DNA from: Parageobacillus caldoxylosilyticus NBRC 107762
GTDB taxonomy: Bacteria; Bacillota; Bacilli; Bacillales; Anoxybacillaceae
DNA length: 64,000 nucleotides
NCBI RefSeq assembly: GCF_000632715.1
Contig: NZ_BAWO01000011.1
Coordinates: 62,001 to 126,000, forward strand
Direction of reading: 5' to 3'
The position numbers and the translations under genes are program-made. This document shows positions 48,340 to 57,609 of the stretch, piece by piece; positions within the stretch are counted from its first letter, which is position 1; each line of letters opens with the position of its first letter. The notes under the pieces were generated by a model. It did no database searches. It saw only the letters and a list, made by a program, of their open reading frames with translations, and had not been told where the DNA came from.

Positions 48340-48994
48340 ACGCAAAGCGATGTTTCGGCGGATATTTTGCCTCACACCGATAAATCCGGTTCCCTTTTGC
48401 CGCAAATTTTTCCTCGTATTCGGTCATCACATTTCCGGCAAAATCGCTATGATGTAAATCTAAACTGACATACGTCAGCACTAAGCCGTATTGGGAAAAG
48501 CTTACAAGCGAATATTCAAAAAAGCCTTGATTGTCCGTTTTTAAATGAATTTCGCCCTCGTCCACCAATACTTTTTCATACAGTTCCAAAAAAGCCCGAT
48601 AAGTCAGGCGTCGTTTCTCATGCCGTTTTTTCGGCCACGGATCGGAAAAGTTTAAATAAATGCGCTCGATTTCCCCTTCGGCAAAAAAATTGGTCAGATC
48701 TTTCGCATTGACATTTAATAACCGTACATTCGGCAGTTCATTTTCAATGAGTTTATCGAGTGCGGAGACAAGCACGCTCGGATATAGTTCAATGCCGATG
48801 TAATTAATATGGGGATGTAATTTGGCCATTTCAGTGATAAACTTCCCTTTGCCAGTACCAATTTCAATATGGATGGGATGATCATTTCCAAATACTTCTT
48901 TCCATCTTCCTTTATATTGTTCTGGATGAGGAATCACATAATGTGGATAAGAAGCAATTTTTTCTTTGGCCCATGGTTTGTTACGTAGACGCAT
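48338..48994 (-). CDS. trmB: tRNA (guanine-N7-)-methyltransferase
   Basis: A 218-residue TrmB that methylates G46 of tRNA. The SAM motif is [27 protein letters not shown] (about 121-136) is the conserved catalytic and RNA-binding stretch of the family. [11 protein letters not shown] at the N terminus is typical of Bacillus TrmB. Confidence 0.97.
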   Translation of the reverse strand: MRLRNKPWAKEKIASYPHYVIPHPEQYKGRWKEVFGNDHPIHIEIGTGKGKFITEMAKLHPHINYIGIELYPSVLVSALDKLIENELPNVRLLNVNAKDLTNFFAEGEIERIYLNFSDPWPKKRHEKRRLTYRAFLELYEKVLVDEGEIHLKTDNQGFFEYSLVSFSQYGLVLTYVSLDLHHSDFAGNVMTEYEEKFAAKGNRIYRCEAKYPPKHRFA

Positions 48995-49186
48995 ACTGAC
49001 ACCTCTGTTTTTTGTTCATCGTTGTCAACAATACCACGAATACACATTCCTATGCAAGTCAATAATCGGAAAGCATAAAAAAACACAGCCGCACATACGA
49101 CTGCAAAAGGTGGCAATCATAAACTCTGCTGTATAAGTGCATATTATAAAATGTACCGCATATTTTTTAAAGGATGGTGGTACCAA

Positions 49187-49456
49187 TTGCCACTAGATCA
49201 TCATCATCAAATCACCATATTAAAAGACATTTTATCGGAACACCAAGCCGACTGCTGCGGCACCGTTTCCGAATGCGAACAAATTGAGCGGCTTGTCAAA
49301 TCATTGCTGGGAAATGAACAAGTGCATCCGCAAGTCAAAAGCATCCTTCCCGATATCTACGCATATGGGCAGAACGGGAAATACAGCGCTGATTTAAACT
49401 CGCACATTTTATCCCACCAGCAGCAATTATCAAACTGGGTCAACCAGCTTACGTAG
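49187..49456 (+). CDS. ytzH: YtzH-like protein
   Basis: An 89-residue soluble protein of the YtzH family (start PLDHHHQITILKDILSEHQ). The function is unknown. The likely start is TTG 49187, giving the N terminus usual for the family, with a GGTGG-type site; an ATG at 49151 would add 12 unconserved residues. A cysteine pair (DCC) is present. Its 3' end overlaps the convergent ytmP by 27 bases. Confidence 0.85.
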   Translation: MPLDHHHQITILKDILSEHQADCCGTVSECEQIERLVKSLLGNEQVHPQVKSILPDIYAYGQNGKYSADLNSHILSHQQQLSNWVNQLT

Positions 49457-50212
49457 GAAATGCAGCGATTGTTGCATTTCCTTTTTTGCATTTTTTTTCT
49501 TTTGCCATACAAGCGAATAAAGCGTTTGCGCGATCGTATACCATTTCATGCGCAGACGTAGGCTGTCGGTTAGTTCCAACCCGTAAAGTTCCAGCCATTC
49601 TTCCCATTTTTCTTCCGGAATATAGGAGTAAAGAAGCATGCCTATATCAATGGCGGGATCGGCAATCATTGCACCGTCCCAATCAATTAAATACAGTTTG
49701 CCGTCTTCAGCAAGCAACCAATTGTTATGGTTAATATCGCAGTGACAGACAACATGCTCATCACATTGCAAGGAAGATAGGTGCTGTTCGAGCCAGTGGA
49801 ACGCTTGATCGATGAATGGACTGGCCAACGCATAACGAGCAAAGGATCCTTTGAGTGTTTGCAACATCATTTCTGGCCGCAACGGAGTTTTGCCGAGCCG
49901 CTTCAGCATGATCACTAATTCTTTGGAACGGTGAATTTTGCTCAGTAAACTCGCCACTTGTTCACTTCCCATCTCATGCGGCTTTAATTCTCTCCCGTTC
50001 AGCCACTGTTGAGCGGTAAATACATCCCCATTTTCCAATCGTTTCGTCCAAACTAATTTCGGGACGATTCCCTCCGCTGACAAAACCGCAAGAAATGGGG
50101 AAGAATTCCGTTTTAAAAACAACTTTCTCCCTTCATATTCCGCAAAATATGCATCTCCTGTTGCACCGCCAGCCGGAGTGATGTCCCACTCCTTCCCTAG
50201 TAACTGTTCCAA
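49430..50212 (-). CDS. ytmP: Aminoglycoside-phosphotransferase-fold kinase YtmP
   Basis: A 260-residue APH/choline-kinase-fold protein. The catalytic loop HCDINHNNWLL (about 157-167) and metal-binding LIDWDGA (about 174-180) are intact, so it should be an active small-molecule kinase; the substrate is unknown. The start is TTG, 8 bases after AGGTG. It overlaps ytzH tail-to-tail. Confidence 0.9.
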   Translation of the reverse strand: MEQLLGKEWDITPAGGATGDAYFAEYEGRKLFLKRNSSPFLAVLSAEGIVPKLVWTKRLENGDVFTAQQWLNGRELKPHEMGSEQVASLLSKIHRSKELVIMLKRLGKTPLRPEMMLQTLKGSFARYALASPFIDQAFHWLEQHLSSLQCDEHVVCHCDINHNNWLLAEDGKLYLIDWDGAMIADPAIDIGMLLYSYIPEEKWEEWLELYGLELTDSLRLRMKWYTIAQTLYSLVWQKKKNAKKEMQQSLHFLRKLVDPV

Positions 50213-50317
50213 AGCATGTTCACCTTCGACTTAAAAAAATAAGAGACAGCGATCACCTGATTCCGTATTTCAGACAATAGCTGTCCTACTAGTTTTCATA
50301 CAGTTTCTGTAAATAAA

Positions 50318-50340
50318 AAGGACGGCTGAATCACGTCCTT
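50318..50340 (-). terminator. Terminator of the pullulanase gene
   Basis: AAGGACG (50318-50324) pairs with CGTCCTT (50334-50340), followed by TTTATTT on the minus strand. Confidence 0.8.
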
Positions 50341-50421
50341 ATCCGTTCATTTTACTTGTATTATACTGAAATATGGTCACTTCTTGCAAATATTTTATGT
50401 CAATTGTAAAAAACAGGAAAG

Positions 50422-52569
50422 TCACATTTGTTTCACAAGCACCCACGTTCCGATTCCATCGACTCTTATTTTTTTCTGCACAGAAAACAGCGGCGCCGTT
50501 CCGCTGCGAACCTCGTCGCAAAGCACATACCATTTATCTTCATCGGGAAGAAACACATCTTGCTTTTCCTCTTGATTATGGTAAATGACGACAATATCAC
50601 GCCACGGCCCATATTGCTCCACACCGCGAAGATGATAAGCGATTATAGATGAAGGCATTGGTTCAAGAAAAAAAAGGTAATGATTTATTTCCTCGTCAGT
50701 AGAAAATCGAAAAGCGCGATGGGATTTCCGCAGTTCAATCAGCCCTTGAATGTAGCGGATATCATCTTCATGCTCGCTCTTTCGGACCCAGTCAATTTGA
50801 TTAATCGAATCAGGAGCATTATAGCTGTTGTCTATTCCTTGTTTTGTTCGGTAAAACTCCTGCCCGCTATGCAAAAATGGAATTCCTTGCGAGAGCAGAA
50901 CGATCGCGGTTGCCAATTTTTGCCGTTTCTTCCGCGTTTGTTCATTTTCATGACCGTTTGCTGCCTCCATTTTATCCCAAAATGTATGGTTATCATGACA
51001 TTCGACATAATTAACGGTTTGCAGCGGATGAAGAAACATTCCTCCTTTTTTGCGGGTGCTTCCGCTAATTGCCACTTTCACCTTTTCCCGATGATCGCAA
51101 TTGCCAAGGGCGAATCCTCTGTCAAGCAGCTGAAATGTGCTCCCTTTGACACTATCGCGAAAATAATCGTTAAAATAGCCGATGCGCGGCAGCTGTTCGG
51201 CATTATGCATTGTTGCTTTTTGCTTGGACGGAAGCGGTGTCGGCAAATCCCATCCTTCTCCAAATACAAGAATGAACGGGTCTAGCGCATCGAGCGTTTC
51301 GCGAACTGCTTTCATTGTTTCTATATCTAAAATTCCCATTAAATCAAAACGGAATCCATCTACATGGTACTCCTCTGCCCAAAAACGAACCGAGTCCACG
51401 ATCCATTTTCGCACCATTTTCCGTTCGGAAGCAATATCATTTCCAACTCCAGTGCCATTAGCGGGATTGCCGTACTCATCATAACGGAAGTAATATCCTG
51501 GAACAATTTTCTCGAAGGAAGACTGTTCCCGTATATAAACATGGTTGTAGACCACATCCATAATGACGCGGATGCCGTATTCCTGCAGCGTATGAATCGC
51601 GCGTTTCAACTCGCAAATGCGCGCATAAGGGTCCGTTGGATCGGTCGCATAGCTTCCTTCTGGTGCATTATAATGAACCGGATTGTAGCCCCAGTTATAT
51701 TGCCGTAGCGGGTCGCGTTCGTCGATTCCGGCAAAATCGTTAAATGGAAGCAGTTCGACATGTGTGATACCCAACTCTTTTAAATAAGAAAGCCCGGTTG
51801 TCGTATGATTTGGCCCCTTTGTATTGAGTTCGGTCAATCCTAAATATTTTCCTTTATGGACTACGCCGCTGTCCGGATGAATCGTAAAATCGCGGATATG
51901 CATTTCGTAAATAATCGCGTCAGTCGGTGAAGAAAGCGGAGGGAGAGGCGGCTTTTCCGTTCGTGTCTTCGCTAAATCGACAATCACTCCATACCCCCCG
52001 TTGACAGAGACGGCCACCGCATACGGATCCACCGCTTCGCGCCAAATTTTGTTTACACATACGACATAAGTGTAATACATTCCTTCCAAATCGCCGCATA
52101 CAGTTGCCGTCCATACCCCTTTTTCCAGCCGTTTTAGCGGTATATAATCCACTTCGTTCGTTTGCGGTTGAACCAGCTTTACTTTTGCCTCTGTCGCCGT
52201 CGGCGCCCAAACGCGAAAAGTCGTTTCCTTCTTTGTATACACGACGCCTAAATCGCCGTCATAAAAAAATTGCTCATCAAATGCCGCTGTCCGCACGACC
52301 GCGCCAATTTGCAAATCGGTCGCTTCTCCTTGATGATCATAAAGAAGATATTCCCTTCCTATTTCAATCGGAATCGGACATAAACATTCGTATTTCACGC
52401 TTTCCCCTAAATCCGTTTTTCGCTCTATGGTTAAAGGATGTCGCTCCCCGTATGGCATTCCTAGCGTAAATGTTTGCATTTCTCCATTGAAATACGACTT
52501 CGGCACTAACACCGTCACCACATTCATCGCATCTAAATATGCAGCAAAATTCCGATTTATCTGAAGCAA
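50422..52569 (-). CDS. amyX: Type I pullulanase
   Basis: A 715-residue GH13 debranching enzyme that cuts alpha-1,6 links in pullulan and limit dextrins. The type I hallmark YNWGYNP is at 291-297; catalytic residues are Asp409 (GFRFDLMG), Glu438 (FGEGWD) and the later Asp in ECHDNHT. An N-terminal beta-sandwich and a CBM48-like module (TTFRVWAPTATEAKVKL, about 116-132) precede the barrel. There is no signal peptide, so it acts in the cytosol. TTG start behind AGAGGTGA. Position after ytmP matches B. subtilis amyX. Confidence 0.96.
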   Translation of the reverse strand: MLQINRNFAAYLDAMNVVTVLVPKSYFNGEMQTFTLGMPYGERHPLTIERKTDLGESVKYECLCPIPIEIGREYLLYDHQGEATDLQIGAVVRTAAFDEQFFYDGDLGVVYTKKETTFRVWAPTATEAKVKLVQPQTNEVDYIPLKRLEKGVWTATVCGDLEGMYYTYVVCVNKIWREAVDPYAVAVSVNGGYGVIVDLAKTRTEKPPLPPLSSPTDAIIYEMHIRDFTIHPDSGVVHKGKYLGLTELNTKGPNHTTTGLSYLKELGITHVELLPFNDFAGIDERDPLRQYNWGYNPVHYNAPEGSYATDPTDPYARICELKRAIHTLQEYGIRVIMDVVYNHVYIREQSSFEKIVPGYYFRYDEYGNPANGTGVGNDIASERKMVRKWIVDSVRFWAEEYHVDGFRFDLMGILDIETMKAVRETLDALDPFILVFGEGWDLPTPLPSKQKATMHNAEQLPRIGYFNDYFRDSVKGSTFQLLDRGFALGNCDHREKVKVAISGSTRKKGGMFLHPLQTVNYVECHDNHTFWDKMEAANGHENEQTRKKRQKLATAIVLLSQGIPFLHSGQEFYRTKQGIDNSYNAPDSINQIDWVRKSEHEDDIRYIQGLIELRKSHRAFRFSTDEEINHYLFFLEPMPSSIIAYHLRGVEQYGPWRDIVVIYHNQEEKQDVFLPDEDKWYVLCDEVRSGTAPLFSVQKKIRVDGIGTWVLVKQM

Positions 52570-52715
52570 CTCTGCTCACCTCTCTTTTGGTGCAGGCTGT
52601 GTTATTATCATACGTGAAAGAAGAAATGCGGTGCCAAGGAAACGGATGACAACTGTAGCCATCTTGTATATCGGAGAAATTGATATGTAAGCAAAATATA
52701 AACAATAAATAAAAA

Positions 52716-52739
52716 AAGGTGTAATTAGCTTTACACCTT
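52716..52739 (-). terminator. Terminator of ytlQ
   Basis: AAGGTGTAA (52716-52724) pairs with TTACACCTT (52731-52739), followed by T7 on the minus strand; the stop codon of ytlQ lies in the stem. Confidence 0.88.
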
Positions 52740-53666
52740 CTCCTCATCCGTATTCCAAGCGGTTCGGATATCATAATGGCTATAGCAGTGACTCAACAGC
52801 GAAGAAGCTGCTTTTAACTGGACATGCTTTAGCGGGAGTGTTAATTCCCTTAATGCTGAAAACCAGCGCGCATAATTTCGTTTATCAATGTATTGGACAC
52901 CGCTAAGAGAATGGCGGGCATCGATATAGCCGTAGCGATTGATTACCGCTTTCCTCACAGGGAAATCGATATGATACCGCTTATATATATCAACAACAAT
53001 TTTCTCCATTCGTTGCAGTGCAATAACCGGATTGATTCTCCTTCTTTCTCCCCGCTTCGTCATCTCCGTCCAAAAGCGGTCGGAAGAAGCGATAATAATA
53101 TTATCTTTTTCTCCCTCGACAAAAGTGATGCACCATGTTGTGGTCGGGCTCAGCAAAAGGATATCTAATTCGACTCGGGCGTTTTTTACTAAAAATACTG
53201 GCTTATATAAACATAGGTACGTATCGGGAAAACGCTGCAAAAAATACTTTAATGTTTCATCGTAGTAAAATTTTGATTCTACATTGGATTCATACCAAGC
53301 GGTAGAACTTGCCCACTTTAGCTGCATATGAAATAGTTCTTCTAAAAATAACATTTTTAGCTCATCAATATTGGCGGCCTTTATTGCAATATCGTTCTTA
53401 TCAGCGCTTGAAACGTCCTCATCATCTTCCGATACGGAAGAACGCCGCACCCATTTTTTCATCCTCTCCAACAACGACGGCTTTTCCAGCAGCCATTCCC
53501 ACGTTTCCTCCTGGACGGGAGCAGCATTGTTTCTTCGGCCAGTCTCCCATTGTTCTTTCGTTTGCTCCCATTGCTTTTTCTTTAGGCGAATAAATTCAGG
53601 AGCATAGTGATATACATCGGTTTCATACCGAGAAATATAATCTTGCAGCTTAATTAATTGCCCCAC
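52731..53666 (-). CDS. ytlQ: YtlQ-like protein, possible nuclease-related (NERD-like) fold
   Basis: A 311-residue soluble protein. The central part (about 160-210) reads FLVKNARVELDILLLSPTTTWCITFVEGE, here cited by position, a strand pattern with E-x-D and a later acidic position that recalls NERD or restriction-like nuclease folds. The N-terminal 110 residues are helical and charged. Position next to ytlP suggests B. subtilis YtlQ, of unknown function. GTG start, 9 bases after AAGGAAG. The nuclease idea is inference from pattern only. Confidence 0.72.
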   Translation of the reverse strand: MGQLIKLQDYISRYETDVYHYAPEFIRLKKKQWEQTKEQWETGRRNNAAPVQEETWEWLLEKPSLLERMKKWVRRSSVSEDDEDVSSADKNDIAIKAANIDELKMLFLEELFHMQLKWASSTAWYESNVESKFYYDETLKYFLQRFPDTYLCLYKPVFLVKNARVELDILLLSPTTTWCITFVEGEKDNIIIASSDRFWTEMTKRGERRRINPVIALQRMEKIVVDIYKRYHIDFPVRKAVINRYGYIDARHSLSGVQYIDKRNYARWFSALRELTLPLKHVQLKAASSLLSHCYSHYDIRTAWNTDEEKV

Positions 53667-53683
53667 ACTTGCACACTTCCTTT

Positions 53684-54253
53684 TTAAGAAGTTGCTTTTT
53701 CAGAAAACGGAAATGAAGCGATCGCCTCATACTTCGGCGTTCTGTCTAAATGGGTTTGATACAGCACGATTTCACGAACAGAAAAAGTCGCCGCTATCCT
53801 TGGTTTCTGTTTCAGCTCCTCCAGACGAAACGCCTCGCTTCCTTGCCATTTGCGGGCAATGGTAATATGTGGGGTAAATGGCCGTTTGTCTAAAGAAAAG
53901 CCGATGTCGGTGCAAGCCGTATACACATCACGCTGCAGCACCCACAGTTTCTCTTCTTTTTCCACCCCTTGCCATAAAATGCGCGGTGCGGTCCGGTCGC
54001 CAAATGTACGGATTTCCGATAAAGATAAAGAAAAAGGAGTGTGGCGTACCGCCACTTCGGCCATTTTTTCCCGCACTTCTTCCACTTTGGCCTGCGGAAC
54101 ATGTCCTAAAAACGCTAATGTAATATGATAATCTTCTTCGTGCACCCATGTCCGGAACGGAAAAGCAAAGGCGATTTGCTCTTTCCATTGGGCAATTTGC
54201 TTTTTTACTTCCGCAGCCATTGGAACCGCGATAAAATAATGTGTTTGTTTCAT
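53684..54253 (-). CDS. thpR: RNA 2',3'-cyclic phosphodiesterase (2H family, YtlP)
   Basis: A 189-residue 2H phosphoesterase (LigT/ThpR). The two catalytic H-x-T motifs are HITLAFLG (about 43) and HITIAR (about 130). It opens 2',3'-cyclic phosphates on RNA ends. Its ATG overlaps the stop of the transporter gene (ATGA), so the two are translationally coupled. Confidence 0.94.
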   Translation of the reverse strand: MKQTHYFIAVPMAAEVKKQIAQWKEQIAFAFPFRTWVHEEDYHITLAFLGHVPQAKVEEVREKMAEVAVRHTPFSLSLSEIRTFGDRTAPRILWQGVEKEEKLWVLQRDVYTACTDIGFSLDKRPFTPHITIARKWQGSEAFRLEELKQKPRIAATFSVREIVLYQTHLDRTPKYEAIASFPFSEKATS

Positions 54254-55440
54254 CTTTCTTCACCTGCAGAATGATTTTTTTTATTTAGCCAATGGATCGC
54301 GATTAATGACAACATGCCGATAAATGTACATACACTAAAAAATAAGTATACCGCTCCAATATGATAGCGATCAAGAAGATATCCGCCGATAAAAGTGCAA
54401 AACCAGGCTCCAAATCCGTTCCCGGCAGCAGAATAAAGAGATACGGCTGTCGCCTGCACATGCTTCGGAGCGATATCGCGTGCATATTGAAGCGCCGCTG
54501 GGATCGATAAACCGACGGAAAAACCTTGCGCAATCGTTGTGATATATACGAAAACAAGCGGTGGTTCCCAAAAATACAGGAACCAGCGCAAGCCTGATAC
54601 TGCCGTGGCAAAAATGAAGAGCGGAATCAGCCCAAAGCGGCGGATCAGCCTATCCGTCATTTTCATAAACGGCGCTTCACTTCCCGCTGCCAGTAGAAAG
54701 GCAAATCCAATTCCCGTCAATGTTCCGCCAAGCTGCTTAATGAAGATGCCAAAATAAGAATTATTGGCTAAAATCGGACCAAAAATGAGAAACGTAGAGA
54801 GCAGCAATAGCAAAAAATGCGGAATGGCAAGCAGCTGTCTGACACCGCGAAGCGTTCCCGAATTCATCGTCTGGCTCTGTTTGGGAAGCCGCCAAGCAAG
54901 AAAAGCAGCTAATATGAGCATCAACGAAAACAAATAAAAAATAGTCATAAAGGCAAAATGGTCAGATAACCAGCCGCCGGCTAATACGGCGACCGCAAAA
55001 CCGAGCGACCCCCATAAGCGAATCGAGCCGTAGCTGCCGCCATCTTGTTGTACGTGATGAAGGGCAATGCTGTCCGAAATCGGCACGATGGCGCTTTGCA
55101 TCGCCGCAAGCAAAACCGCGATTACCATAAGCCAGCGATATTCCACGGCCAATGAATAAACAAATCCGGTGACTGCAGTGGCCCATAATGCAACGGTTAG
55201 TACGAAAACGGGTTTACGCGTATAATCGGTAACCATTCCCCAAAGCGGCTGGATCAACATCATCACTACCGGGCTAATGGACATAATTGCCCCGATCTCT
55301 GTCCCGGAAAGTCCAACCTCTTCTTGCAAATAGACAGATAAAAGCGGAAATAGCGCCCCAAAGGCGAAAAATACGAAAAAATAAAAAAGCGGAAATACAC
55401 TCTTGCTGGTCGATTCCCCTCGTTTCAGCGTTACTTCCAT
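54250..55440 (-). CDS. MFS transporter of the MFS_1-like/LacY-like type
   Basis: A 396-residue membrane protein with about 12 hydrophobic segments. QPLWGMVTDYTRKP (about 70-83) is the loop 2-3 MFS motif, and SIRLWGSLGFAVA in the fifth segment is typical of MFS_1-like permeases related to YwbF and 3-phenylpropionate or nucleoside/sugar symporters. The substrate is unknown; nearness to pullulanase and ytlQ does not decide it. ATG 55440 follows GGGAGAGG; an upstream ATG at 55518 would overlap the pepV terminator. Confidence 0.87.
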   Translation of the reverse strand: MEVTLKRGESTSKSVFPLFYFFVFFAFGALFPLLSVYLQEEVGLSGTEIGAIMSISPVVMMLIQPLWGMVTDYTRKPVFVLTVALWATAVTGFVYSLAVEYRWLMVIAVLLAAMQSAIVPISDSIALHHVQQDGGSYGSIRLWGSLGFAVAVLAGGWLSDHFAFMTIFYLFSLMLILAAFLAWRLPKQSQTMNSGTLRGVRQLLAIPHFLLLLLSTFLIFGPILANNSYFGIFIKQLGGTLTGIGFAFLLAAGSEAPFMKMTDRLIRRFGLIPLFIFATAVSGLRWFLYFWEPPLVFVYITTIAQGFSVGLSIPAALQYARDIAPKHVQATAVSLYSAAGNGFGAWFCTFIGGYLLDRYHIGAVYLFFSVCTFIGMLSLIAIHWLNKKNHSAGEER

Positions 55441-55470
55441 GCCGCCTCTCCCATCCTTTTGAAAAAAAGC

Positions 55471-55490
55471 ACCGCTCAACAAAGAGCGGT
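55471..55490 (-). terminator. Terminator of pepV
   Basis: ACCGCTC (55471-55477) pairs with GAGCGGT (55484-55490), followed by GCTTTTTTT on the minus strand. Confidence 0.88.
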
Positions 55491-55522
55491 TATCTTTATC
55501 GTAACATAAATTTGGCAATTTT

Positions 55523-56935
55523 TCACTTTGCTAATTCATAAATAGCTTGAGCATAAATAGCCGTTGCTTTTAGCAAATCATCAATGATGATGTATTCATC
55601 TTTTTGGTGTGCTACGTCCGGACGGCCTGGGAACAGCGGCCCAAACGCGACTCCCGCTTTTAAGGAGCGGGCATAGGTGCCGCCGCCGATGGAAAGCAGC
55701 GTAGCGCGCTCACCGGTTTGTTCTTCGTATACACGCTGCAGCGTCCGTACTAATTCATGATTTTGGTCGACATAATGCGGTTTGGAGTCACTGAAATGCC
55801 CGACCGTAAAGCCATGCTGTGCGGCAACGGCTTCTAGTTTTTGTTTTGTTTGTTCTATTTCATTCGTAACCGGATAGCGGATGTTTAAGCCGATTTTTGC
55901 ACCGCCTTGTCGGTCATACGATAAGATGCCGACGTTCACCGTTAAATCTTCGGTAATCTCATCATGGTAGGCAATACCTAGCTTGTTTCCGCGTGAATCA
56001 GCAAAGAAATAGTCGGTCACAAAACGGATAAATGACGCTGCCGGCGCATCCAGCTCGATACTCGAAAGCCATTTCGCCAGCCATAATCCGGCATTTTTTC
56101 CATTGTCCGGCTCCATCGCGTGCGCGGAAACCCCTTCTAGTTGAAAAGTGATTGTCTCCTCTTTGACAATGGCATTTCCTTTCATGTTTGCCTCACGCAA
56201 AAAATGATGATAATGCTTCTCTATTTTTTCTTTTTGTTCATCATTTACAGCCAATACTGCTTCGGCAAAATCAGGCACCATATTGTAACGGCGGCCGGAG
56301 CGGAACGAATACAGCTGAATTCCGCCTTGTTCGCTCATTTCGGTAAGCGGCTGACACAAATCGAGGTCGACAATTCCTTTTTCTGCATAAATAATCGGAA
56401 AATCAGCATCCGGAGCAAATCCCATCGTCGGCATTTCTTCATGCTTGAAATAATGGTCGACACAGCGCCAGTTGCTCTCTTCATCCGTTCCGATAATCAT
56501 GCGCACCCGTTTTCGAAGCGGCAAACCGAGTTCTTTTACTATTTTCATCGCATAAAGCGCCGCCATTGTCGGCCCTTTATCATCAATGGCGCCGCGGGCA
56601 TAGATTTTCTCATCGCGAATTTCTGCCGCAAACGGATCACTCGACCAGCCGTCCCCAGGCGGCACGACATCGACATGGCATAATATACCGATGAGCTCAT
56701 CGCCTTGTCCCATTTCCAAATGTCCAGCCAGTCCATCGAGATTTTTGGCTGTAAAACCTTCCTCCTGTCCACGTCGCAACAAAAATTGCAATGCTTCATA
56801 TACTCCTCGGCCAAGCGGTGCTTCCTCTGTGGCACTTTCTTCGTCAAGAACGCTCGGAATGCGTAAAAGCGCCTGCGTATCTTGAATCAACTCTTCTTTC
56901 CGCTTTAATACTTCTTCTAGCCAGTTGATGCCCAC
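55523..56935 (-). CDS. pepV: Dipeptidase PepV (M20 family)
   Basis: A 470-residue M20 metallopeptidase that splits dipeptides. Zinc and catalytic residues lie in CHVDVVPPGDGW, RGAIDDKGP and GTDEESNW, and a long lid domain follows. The likely start is GTG 56935 (giving a MGINWLEEV N terminus, usual for orthologues) behind GGAAGAG; ATG 56959 has a weaker site. It corresponds to B. subtilis ytjP and is divergent from ytzE. Confidence 0.94.
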   Translation of the reverse strand: MGINWLEEVLKRKEELIQDTQALLRIPSVLDEESATEEAPLGRGVYEALQFLLRRGQEEGFTAKNLDGLAGHLEMGQGDELIGILCHVDVVPPGDGWSSDPFAAEIRDEKIYARGAIDDKGPTMAALYAMKIVKELGLPLRKRVRMIIGTDEESNWRCVDHYFKHEEMPTMGFAPDADFPIIYAEKGIVDLDLCQPLTEMSEQGGIQLYSFRSGRRYNMVPDFAEAVLAVNDEQKEKIEKHYHHFLREANMKGNAIVKEETITFQLEGVSAHAMEPDNGKNAGLWLAKWLSSIELDAPAASFIRFVTDYFFADSRGNKLGIAYHDEITEDLTVNVGILSYDRQGGAKIGLNIRYPVTNEIEQTKQKLEAVAAQHGFTVGHFSDSKPHYVDQNHELVRTLQRVYEEQTGERATLLSIGGGTYARSLKAGVAFGPLFPGRPDVAHQKDEYIIIDDLLKATAIYAQAIYELAK

Positions 56936-57197
56936 ACCTACTCTTCCTTTCTTTTTCATTGCTCTTTGTTGTCAACGTAACACAAATGAATCAAGAAAGT
57001 CAAAGTTTTCTTTTTTTGCATTGATATTACAACTTCTTCACAAAATGTTTAAATATTTCGTTAATATCGGCAAATGGGTAGCATTTTTCATCTATTTTCG
57101 TGTAAAATGATAGTAAAAAGACAAAAAGATATAATCTCTCATCTTGGAAAAAGTGATGTTGTGCCATGCGAATTACGCAAAGATAGGGAGTGGTCTT

Positions 57198-57419
57198 TTG
57201 AAACCTTCAACACATCGTATGCTAACACGAATTAAATCGGTGTACATGTACATTAGCGAGAAGGGAACCGTAACGACGCAGGAACTTGTTGATGAGTTTG
57301 GCACCACCCCAAGGACGATTCAGCGCGATTTAAATGTGTTAGCGTATAACGACCTAGTTCGCAGCCCTAGCAAGGGCAAATGGACGACAACCAACAAGAA
57401 GGTGCGTATATCTTCTTAA
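57198..57419 (+). CDS. ytzE: DeoR-type HTH regulator YtzE
   Basis: A 73-residue protein that is just a DeoR-type winged helix (TVTTQELVDEFGTTPRTIQRDL). It lacks the sugar-phosphate sensing domain of full-length DeoR proteins, and this is normal for the YtzE family. Targets are unknown. The TTG at 57198 follows AGGGAG and gives the conserved start MKPSTHRMLTRIKSVYM; an ATG at 57144 has no site. Confidence 0.93.
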   Translation: MKPSTHRMLTRIKSVYMYISEKGTVTTQELVDEFGTTPRTIQRDLNVLAYNDLVRSPSKGKWTTTNKKVRISS

Positions 57420-57514
57420 CGGATGTGGAGAAGAGAGAAAAAGGTGAGAGGTTATAGCGAGATAAGAATAAGCCTCAACATGCCAAAAGCAGAATATGTA
57501 TTTAGTTTGCATAT

Positions 57515-57543
57515 AAAAAGGAACCCAACCGCGGTTCCTTTTT
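57515..57543 (+). terminator. Terminator of ytzE
   Basis: AAAAAGGAACC (57515-57525) pairs with GGTTCCTTTTT (57533-57543), followed by further T on the plus strand, about 95 bp after the stop. Confidence 0.88.
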
Positions 57544-57609
57544 TTTTCCTCTTTCACATTTTTCCTGGGAAGTCTTCCTTCCTCTAAACGGAATGAAAGG
57601 GGGAAAGAT

